Shown here: positions 58,162 through 64,000 of the stretch, piece after piece
Numbering within the stretch: the first letter of the stretch is position 1
How the letters are laid out: each line of letters starts with the position of its first letter
Assembly (NCBI GenBank): GCA_958423465.1
Contig: CATZRD010000002.1
Coordinates: 55,252 to 119,251 of the forward strand
DNA from: an uncultured Oscillospiraceae bacterium
GTDB taxonomy: Bacteria > Bacillota > Clostridia > Oscillospirales > Oscillospiraceae
Reading direction: 5' to 3'
Length of the DNA stretch: 64,000 bases
Made by a program: the position numbers and the translations under genes
Notes under the pieces: generated by a model
What the model was told of the DNA's origin: nothing
Seen by the model: the letters and a program-made list of their open reading frames with translations, nothing else
Database searches by the model: none

Positions 58162-60735
58162 ATGAAAGCCATTCGACTGCGGACAGAATATCTGAAAAAT
58201 CCCATGGGCATCGACATCCCCGCCCCCCGGCTGTTTTGGAACTGCCAGGGCGGCGTGAGACAGACCGCCTATCAGATCACGGCGGAGACCGGCGGAAGCG
58301 TGATCTGGGACAGCGGCAGGGTGGAGAGCGCCCAAATGACCCATATCCCCTATGGGGGGACCCACTCCTCCCGGCAGCGGGTGGAGTGGAAGGTACGAGT
58401 GTGGGACGAAAATGGGACGGAGGGCCCCTGGTCGGAGCCGGCCTTTTTCGAGATGGGTCTGCTGAAGCCGGAGGATTGGTCCGCCCGGTGGATCTCCGGA
58501 GACTACCGGGTGGACAAAAAGGCGCGGTATCCCGTGGACTGCTTCCGCAGGACCTTCAGCGCCGGGAACATCGTAAAGGCCCGGCTCTACGCCTCCGCCT
58601 GCGGCCTCTACGAGGGGCGGCTGAACGGGGAACGGATCGGCGATTTTGTGCTGGCCCCCGGCCACACCGACTACCGGAAGCGGGTGCAGTATCAGACCTA
58701 TGATGTGACGGCCCTTCTCCGGGAGGGGGAGAATGAGCTGACCTTCCAGCTGGCGGACGGCTGGTACCGGGGCAGCTGCGGGGCCTGGGGCCTGCGAAAT
58801 CAGTACGGCGTCCAGACCAAGCTGCTGGCCCAGCTGGAACTGACGGACAAAAGCGGCAGGGTGACGACCGTTTCCACCGACGGAAGCTGGGACTGGAGCA
58901 ATGACGGCCCCATCCGCTTCGCCGACAACAAGGACGGCGAGGTGGTGGACGCAAGCTTGGTCCCCACCTATGACCGCAGGGCGAAGGAGACCGACCACAA
59001 GGTGGTGCCCACGGCCTCCAACAATGTTCCCGTCACCGAGCACGAGACCTTTACCCCCAAACTGCTGACCACGCCCGGCGGCAAGACCGTGCTGGACTTT
59101 GGGCAGAACATCGCCGGGTACATTTCCTTTGGCCTGAAGGCAAAGGCCGGACAGCGGGTGTTCCTTCGTTTCGGGGAGATGCTGGACGAGACGGGCGAGT
59201 TCACGCAAAAAAACATCCAGTGCAAAAACCGGCGGATCACCACGCCCCTTCAACAGGTGGAATATCTTTGCAAAGACGGCGAAAACCGCTACAAGACCAC
59301 CTTCGCCGTCTTTGGCTTCCGGTATGTGCTGGTGGAGACGGACGTCTCCTTCCGCCCGGAGGATTTCACCGCCGTCGCCGTCTACTCCGACCTGGAGCGG
59401 ACGGGCTGGTTTGAAAGCTCCAACGGGCTGCTGGACCGGTTCGTGGACTGCACGGTGTGGTCCGCCAAGAACAATTCTCTGGACGTGCCCACGGACTGCC
59501 CCACCCGGGAGCGCCACGGCTGGACGGGAGACGCCCAGATCTTCTTTGAAACGGCGTCGTATCTCTTTGACTACGAGGCCTTTGCCCGGAAGTATGTGGG
59601 GGATCTGTACGACTGGCAGCGGAACAGCGGGCGGCTGCCCCAGATCGCGCCCTACGGCGGCGTGGATTTCTACATGTGGGTGATGAACGGCAGCGTGGGC
59701 TGGTCCGACGCGGGCATCCTCATCCCCTACCGCTTCTGGAAGCAAAACGGCGACCGGCGGATTCTGGAGACGTACTATGACCGGATGCGGCGGTACGCGG
59801 AATTCATGCTGAAGCGCTGCGGCAAGTGGCTCAGTCCGCTGATGATCTACGCCAAGCCCTGCGGCGTCCACGGCAAAGCCCGGAAATACATCGTCAACTA
59901 CGGCCAGAGCTACGGCGAGTGGGCGGAGCCGGCGGACGTGTACCCCAACCGCTGGACCGACATCGTCTCGCCCCACCCGGAGGTGTCCACCGCCTACACC
60001 GCTTATGTGATGGCCGTGATGGCGGAGATCGCCGGGGAGCTGGGCCGCGGGGCGGACGCGGAGCGCTACCGCTCCTGGGCCGGGAACTGCAAAAAGTCCT
60101 ATCAGGTCCTGCGGCGGGTCAAAAAGTTCTCCCTGGATACGGACCGGCAAGCCCGGCTGGTCCGGCCTCTGGCCTTTGGCCTCCTGGACGGGGAACAGAC
60201 CGAGTACGCCAAACGGCGGCTCATTGAGGCCCTGGACCACTACGGCTGGCGGCTGGGGACAGGCTTTTTGTCCACGCCGCTGATTTTGGACGTGCTGGCG
60301 GACATCGACATCGGGTACGCCTACCGGCTGCTGGAAAACGAGGAGATGCCCGGCTGGCTCTTCATGCCCAAAATGGGGGCCACCACCGTGTGGGAGTCCT
60401 GGGAGGGCACCCAGGCCCAGGGGGGCATCGCCTCCCTGGACCACTACTCCAAGGGGGCCTGCGTGGCGTGGCTCTTCAAGACCATGTGCGGCATCCAGGT
60501 GGCCGGGCGGCACCGCTTTGCCATCGCCCCCCGGCCCGGCGGGCATTTCACACATGCCGGAGCCAAGTACCAGAGCGTCTACGGCCTGGTGGAGAGCCGG
60601 TGGGAGCGGCGGGAGGGCAGGACGGTCTACACCGTCACGGTCCCCGCCAACTGCGCGGCGGAGATCCGCCTGCCCGGCGGCACTGTGAAAACAGTGGAGG
60701 CGGGGACCTTCACCTTTGAGGAGGCGGCGGTTTGA
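58162..60735 (+). CDS. GH78 alpha-L-rhamnosidase
   Basis: The 857-residue enzyme starts with the rhamnosidase N-terminal domains (LRTEYLKNPMGIDIPAPRLFW, WSARWISGDY) and has the (alpha/alpha)6 barrel with DCPTRERHGWTGDAQ near 445-459, the family hallmark. It removes terminal L-rhamnose. No signal peptide, so the substrate is imported intact. It is flanked by the transporter (1 base) and a GH3 (4-base overlap), forming one operon. Confidence 0.93.
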   Translation: MKAIRLRTEYLKNPMGIDIPAPRLFWNCQGGVRQTAYQITAETGGSVIWDSGRVESAQMTHIPYGGTHSSRQRVEWKVRVWDENGTEGPWSEPAFFEMGLLKPEDWSARWISGDYRVDKKARYPVDCFRRTFSAGNIVKARLYASACGLYEGRLNGERIGDFVLAPGHTDYRKRVQYQTYDVTALLREGENELTFQLADGWYRGSCGAWGLRNQYGVQTKLLAQLELTDKSGRVTTVSTDGSWDWSNDGPIRFADNKDGEVVDASLVPTYDRRAKETDHKVVPTASNNVPVTEHETFTPKLLTTPGGKTVLDFGQNIAGYISFGLKAKAGQRVFLRFGEMLDETGEFTQKNIQCKNRRITTPLQQVEYLCKDGENRYKTTFAVFGFRYVLVETDVSFRPEDFTAVAVYSDLERTGWFESSNGLLDRFVDCTVWSAKNNSLDVPTDCPTRERHGWTGDAQIFFETASYLFDYEAFARKYVGDLYDWQRNSGRLPQIAPYGGVDFYMWVMNGSVGWSDAGILIPYRFWKQNGDRRILETYYDRMRRYAEFMLKRCGKWLSPLMIYAKPCGVHGKARKYIVNYGQSYGEWAEPADVYPNRWTDIVSPHPEVSTAYTAYVMAVMAEIAGELGRGADAERYRSWAGNCKKSYQVLRRVKKFSLDTDRQARLVRPLAFGLLDGEQTEYAKRRLIEALDHYGWRLGTGFLSTPLILDVLADIDIGYAYRLLENEEMPGWLFMPKMGATTVWESWEGTQAQGGIASLDHYSKGACVAWLFKTMCGIQVAGRHRFAIAPRPGGHFTHAGAKYQSVYGLVESRWERREGRTVYTVTVPANCAAEIRLPGGTVKTVEAGTFTFEEAAV

Positions 60736-63077
60736 ATATTTCAGAAATCCTCGCGAAGATGACGCTGGAGGACAAGATCGCCCTGTGCTCCGGGGCGGAC
60801 TTTTGGCACACCAAGGCCATGGACCAGTACGGCATCCCCGCCATGATGATGTGCGACGGCCCCCACGGCCTGCGCAGGCAGGAGGACGCCGCCGATATGC
60901 TGGGGGTCCACGAGGCCGTTCCCGCCACCTGCTTTCCCACCGCGGTGTCCACGGCGTGCGGCTGGGACGCGGAGCTGCTGGAGGAGATCGGCCAGGCCAT
61001 CGGGGAGGAGGCGGCGGCCCAGGGCGTGGGCCTGCTCCTTGGCCCCGGGGCCAACATCAAGCGGGACCCCCTGTGCGGGCGGAATTTTGAGTACTTCTCC
61101 GAGGACCCCTACCTCACCGGCAAGCTGGCAGCGGGGCATATCCGGGGCGTGGAATCCACCGGCGTCAGCGCCAGCCTGAAGCATTTTGCCTGCAACTCCC
61201 AGGAGTACAAGCGGTTCTCCTCCGACAGCGTGATGGATGAGCGCACCCTGCGGGAGATCTATCTCGCCGGCTTTGAGACGGCGGTGAAGGAGGGAAACCC
61301 CTCCACCGTCATGTGCGCCTACAACAAGCTCAACGGGGAACACTGCTCAGACAGCAAACTGCTGCTGACGGACATCCTCCGCACCGAGTGGGGCTTTGAC
61401 GGCATGGTGGTCACTGACTGGGGTGCCATGAGCGACCGAATCAGGGCCTTTCGGGCCGGGTGCAACCTGAATATGCCCGGCGGCAGCGCCTACATGGAGA
61501 AGGAAGCGGCCCAGGCGGTGCGGGACGGCACCTTGCGCGAGGCGGACATCGACCGCTGCGCCGGGCGGGTGCTCCGGCTGGTGGAGAAGGCCGCGGGGGC
61601 CATCCAAAAGGCTGGACCCGCGGACATGGAGGCCCACTACCGCCTTGCGAAGAGTGCGGCGGAGGAGAGCGCGGTGCTGCTGAAAAACGACGGGGCGTTG
61701 CTCCCTCTGGGCGAAAGCGGCCGGGTGGCGTTCATCGGCCATATGGCAAAGGAACTGCGCTATCAGGGGGCGGGCAGCAGCCACATCAACCCCTGGAAGC
61801 TGACGGGCGTGCTGGACGCCTGCCCGGAGGCCCCCTTTGCGGAGGGCTGCGCCGCCAACGGCAGCACCACGGAGGAGCTGCTCCGTCAGGCGGCGGAGGC
61901 GGCAAGGACAGTGGAAGCGGCGGTGGTGTTCGCGGGCCTCACCGACCAATACGAGTCCGAGGGCTTTGACCGGGAGGACATGAAGATGCCGGAGGGCCAT
62001 AACCGGCTCATTGAGGCGGTGGCGGCGGCCAACCCCAATACGGTGGTGGTCCTCTTCTGCGGAAGCCCGGTGGAGCTGCCCTGGGCGGACCAGGTAAAGG
62101 CCATCCTCTACATGGGCCTCCCCGGCGAGGCGGGGGGCGAGGCGGTCCGGGACCTGCTCTTTGGCCGCGCCGTTCCCTGCGGCAAGCTGGCGGAGAGCTG
62201 GCCCATGCGCTATGCCGACTGCGTGACCTCCTCCTATTACGCCAACGGGAAGAAGGACGCCCACTACCGGGAGGGGCTGTATGTGGGCTACCGCTACTAC
62301 GCATCCGCCCATGTTCCCGTGCGGTATCCCTTCGGGTTCGGTCTGAGCTACACCAGCTTCGCCTATTCCGATTTGAAGATCGACGGCGATACCGTCACCT
62401 GCACCGTCACCAACACCGGCGGAGCGGCGGGAAAGGAGATCGTCCAGCTCTATATCGCTCCGCCGAAAGGCCCCTTCTACCGCCCGGCCCGGGAGCTGAA
62501 GGGCTTTCAGAAGGTGGCGCTGGCGCCGGGAGAGCGCAAAGAAGTAACCTTTTCCCTCAACGACCGCAGCTTCGCCCTGTGGAACGGCGGCTGGGTGGTC
62601 CCCGGCGGGACCTATACAATTTTAGTGGGCGGCAGCAGCGAGGACCTGCCCCTGTCCGGCGAGACCGTCAGACCGGAAACCCCTCTGTCCGCCCCGGACG
62701 TCCCCGTCTGGTATTTTGCTCCCAAAGGCGCGCCCGGCCACGTCGATTTTGAGGCGCTGATGGGCCGTCCGGTGGCGGAGAAGCCGCTGAAAAAGGGGAC
62801 GTTCACCATGGACAACACGGTGATGGAGATGAAGGACCACTCCCTCATCATGAAGATCATGTTCAAGGCGGTGGAGTCTACCGTCGCCAAGGGCTTCGGC
62901 GGCAAAAAGGACTACTCTGACCCCATCTTCCGCATGATGATGAACTCGGCGGCGGACGCCTCCCTCAGCGGCATGAAGATCAGCGGCGGCATGAACAACT
63001 ATGTGCTGGAGGGGCTGCTGGAGATGGCCAACGGCCACTTCCTCCGGGGCATCGCGGCGATGCTGAAAAAGGGCTGA
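60732..63077 (+). CDS. GH3 beta-glucosidase
   Basis: The 781-residue GH3 enzyme has DGPHGLRRQ, LKHFACNSQE, nucleophile Asp229 in GMVVTDWGAMSD, the second domain and a fibronectin-like domain (PFGFGLSYTSFAYSDL), plus about 100 extra residues after it, rich in Met and Lys (from GHVDFEALMGRP), seen in Firmicutes cytoplasmic GH3 proteins. It starts with TTG overlapping the GH78 stop. After GH78 removes rhamnose it can cleave the remaining beta-glucoside. Confidence 0.93.
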   Translation: MNISEILAKMTLEDKIALCSGADFWHTKAMDQYGIPAMMMCDGPHGLRRQEDAADMLGVHEAVPATCFPTAVSTACGWDAELLEEIGQAIGEEAAAQGVGLLLGPGANIKRDPLCGRNFEYFSEDPYLTGKLAAGHIRGVESTGVSASLKHFACNSQEYKRFSSDSVMDERTLREIYLAGFETAVKEGNPSTVMCAYNKLNGEHCSDSKLLLTDILRTEWGFDGMVVTDWGAMSDRIRAFRAGCNLNMPGGSAYMEKEAAQAVRDGTLREADIDRCAGRVLRLVEKAAGAIQKAGPADMEAHYRLAKSAAEESAVLLKNDGALLPLGESGRVAFIGHMAKELRYQGAGSSHINPWKLTGVLDACPEAPFAEGCAANGSTTEELLRQAAEAARTVEAAVVFAGLTDQYESEGFDREDMKMPEGHNRLIEAVAAANPNTVVVLFCGSPVELPWADQVKAILYMGLPGEAGGEAVRDLLFGRAVPCGKLAESWPMRYADCVTSSYYANGKKDAHYREGLYVGYRYYASAHVPVRYPFGFGLSYTSFAYSDLKIDGDTVTCTVTNTGGAAGKEIVQLYIAPPKGPFYRPARELKGFQKVALAPGERKEVTFSLNDRSFALWNGGWVVPGGTYTILVGGSSEDLPLSGETVRPETPLSAPDVPVWYFAPKGAPGHVDFEALMGRPVAEKPLKKGTFTMDNTVMEMKDHSLIMKIMFKAVESTVAKGFGGKKDYSDPIFRMMMNSAADASLSGMKISGGMNNYVLEGLLEMANGHFLRGIAAMLKKG

Positions 63078-63087
63078 CGGCCAGAGA

Positions 63088-63151
63088 CCGGCGGGGCCCC
63101 GCCGGGGACCATATGGAAAAGCACCCGGAATCCTGGGATTCCGGGTGCTTT
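63088..63151. terminator. Hairpins between convergent GH3 and radical SAM genes
   Basis: A palindrome (CCGGCGGGG/CCCCGCCGG, 63088-63105) is followed by a 16-bp stem AAAGCACCCGGAATCC/GGATTCCGGGTGCTTT (63118-63151) with A- and T-ends, a bidirectional terminator. Confidence 0.85.
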
Positions 63152-63227
63152 GCGTCTGTTATCAAGCGCGGGAGAAAAGGGACCGGGCGCGGGGAGCACC
63201 CTGCCGGGTTGGCAAAGGCTGGCAGCC

Positions 63228-64000
63228 TTATTTCCTGCCCTCCCGGCTCTCCTCCCAGGTCTGGTCGGCCACGGGAGTCCAGTTTTCGGCGTAGGGCGCG
63301 GTCTTGGCGCACAGATGCTCGGCGGTCTCCGGGTTCTGATAGTCGGTGTTCACCGCCCCGGTCTCGGCCACCATCCTGGGCAGGACATCCGGGTTTTCCA
63401 GCATGGGGCAGGGCCTCAGCATATTGTCGTTGAAGGGCTGGCCCCGGTGGTAGGCCATGAAGATGGGGCTCTTCAGGGCGTCCAGCAGGCTCACGTCGTG
63501 GATGTTCACATTGGAGTAGTGGATGAACACGCAGGGCTCCACGTCGCCCTTGGCGTTGATGTGGAGGTAGCGGCGGCCGCCGGCGATGCACCCGCCCACA
63601 TACTCGGCGTCGTTCTGGAAGTCCATGGAGAAGATGGCCTTGCTGTTCCGGAAGCCCCGGATGGCCTTGTACATCTTCATCCGCTGCTCCGGGGAGGGCA
63701 GCAGCTCGGTGGCGGCGTCGTTGCCCACAGGCATATAGTGGAAGAACCACACGAACAGGGCCCCGGCGTCGATGAGCTGGTCAAAGTAGGTCTCGCTGCT
63801 CACGTCGTCCACGTTCCGGCTGGTGTAGCAGGTGGAAATGCCGAAGGGCAGCCTGTGGGACTTCATGAGAGCCATGGCGTCGTGGACCTTCCTGTAGACC
63901 CCCTGGCCCCGGCGGGAGTCGTTGGCCTCCTCAAATCCCTCCAACGAGATGGCGGGAACAAAATTCTTTACCCGGAGCATCTCCTGGCAGAAGGCTTCGT
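63228..64000 (-). CDS. Radical SAM/SPASM-like protein, C-terminal part
   Basis: The frame enters from beyond 64000 and ends at 63228, giving 257 residues of the C-terminus. The radical SAM CxxxCxxC site must lie outside the window. What is seen: barrel strands (FVPAISLEGFEE, GISTCYTSRN), and a later Cys-containing part GGCIAGGRRYLHINAKGDVEPCVFIHYSNVNI, which matches SPASM-type auxiliary cluster regions, plus PCPMLENP and HLCAKTAP. The substrate is unknown; peptide or cofactor modification is typical for the family. Its terminator is shared with the GH3 gene. Confidence 0.75.
   Translation of the reverse strand, partial: EAFCQEMLRVKNFVPAISLEGFEEANDSRRGQGVYRKVHDAMALMKSHRLPFGISTCYTSRNVDDVSSETYFDQLIDAGALFVWFFHYMPVGNDAATELLPSPEQRMKMYKAIRGFRNSKAIFSMDFQNDAEYVGGCIAGGRRYLHINAKGDVEPCVFIHYSNVNIHDVSLLDALKSPIFMAYHRGQPFNDNMLRPCPMLENPDVLPRMVAETGAVNTDYQNPETAEHLCAKTAPYAENWTPVADQTWEESREGRK

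Noticed and set aside
1..64000. CRISPR arrays, prophage genes, complete insertion sequences, rRNA
   Set aside because: No regularly spaced repeats, phage structural genes, transposases or rRNA signatures were found in the window.

Overview
The window looks like chromosome from a GC-rich (about 60 %), strictly anaerobic gut Clostridia, most like the Oscillospiraceae/Flavonifractor-Oscillibacter group. This is an inference from Gram-positive promoters and Shine-Dalgarno sites, a T-box leader, rubrerythrin/rubredoxin oxygen defence, lipoprotein-anchored ABC transporters and many glycosidases. I could not run database searches; family names come from motifs read by eye.

Layout. (1) 1-6103: redox and sulfur-stress cluster: a ferredoxin-rubrerythrin fusion, a two-headed rubredoxin protein, a NifX-like protein, a Crp/Fnr regulator, a CoA-disulfide/persulfide reductase with rhodanese tail, a rhodanese, a thioredoxin and a short-chain dehydrogenase. 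(2) About 6200-13310: an integrative mobilizable element with sigma-like factor, DUF6076-like protein, RepA-type ATPase broken by an in-frame TGA, MobC, a relaxase carrying an overprinted membrane-protein gene, and a large serine recombinase. It stops next to the terminator of a small tRNA operon (decayed tRNA plus intact tRNA-Ala). (3) 13702-23684: a thioredoxin, then an oligopeptide-type ABC operon whose parts are nearly all enlarged or rearranged: apparently circularly permuted binding protein, permease with a huge extracellular loop, ATPase with a coiled-coil insertion, second ATPase with a membrane tail, and a degenerate ApbE-like membrane protein. (4) 23866-29927: XpaC-TelA pair, TPM-domain protein, and metNIQ behind a methionine T-box.

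(5) 30009-51888: a glycan locus. A LytS/YesN-type two-component system is co-transcribed with a binding protein and a YesL protein. It faces fructokinase, ManA, a phosphohexomutase, GH20, a CUT1 ABC transporter, GH130 phosphorylase, GH38 alpha-mannosidase and GH3. Together they suggest uptake of N-glycan-like mannosides, phosphorolysis to mannose-1-P, isomerisation to mannose-6-P and entry into glycolysis as fructose-6-P. (6) 51948-55218: a heavy-metal P-type ATPase, a separate metallochaperone domain and a divergent ArsR-AraC fusion regulator. (7) 55360-63077: an AraC regulator divergent from a GPH sugar transporter, GH78 alpha-L-rhamnosidase and GH3 beta-glucosidase, fitting use of rhamnosyl-glucosides such as flavonoid rutinosides. 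(8) 63228-64000: the C-terminal part of a radical SAM protein.

The strongest candidates for something undescribed are the remodelled Opp-type transporter (14398-23684), the ArsR-AraC fusion and its operator, the overprinted gene in the relaxase, and the ferredoxin-rubrerythrin fusion with an internal start.
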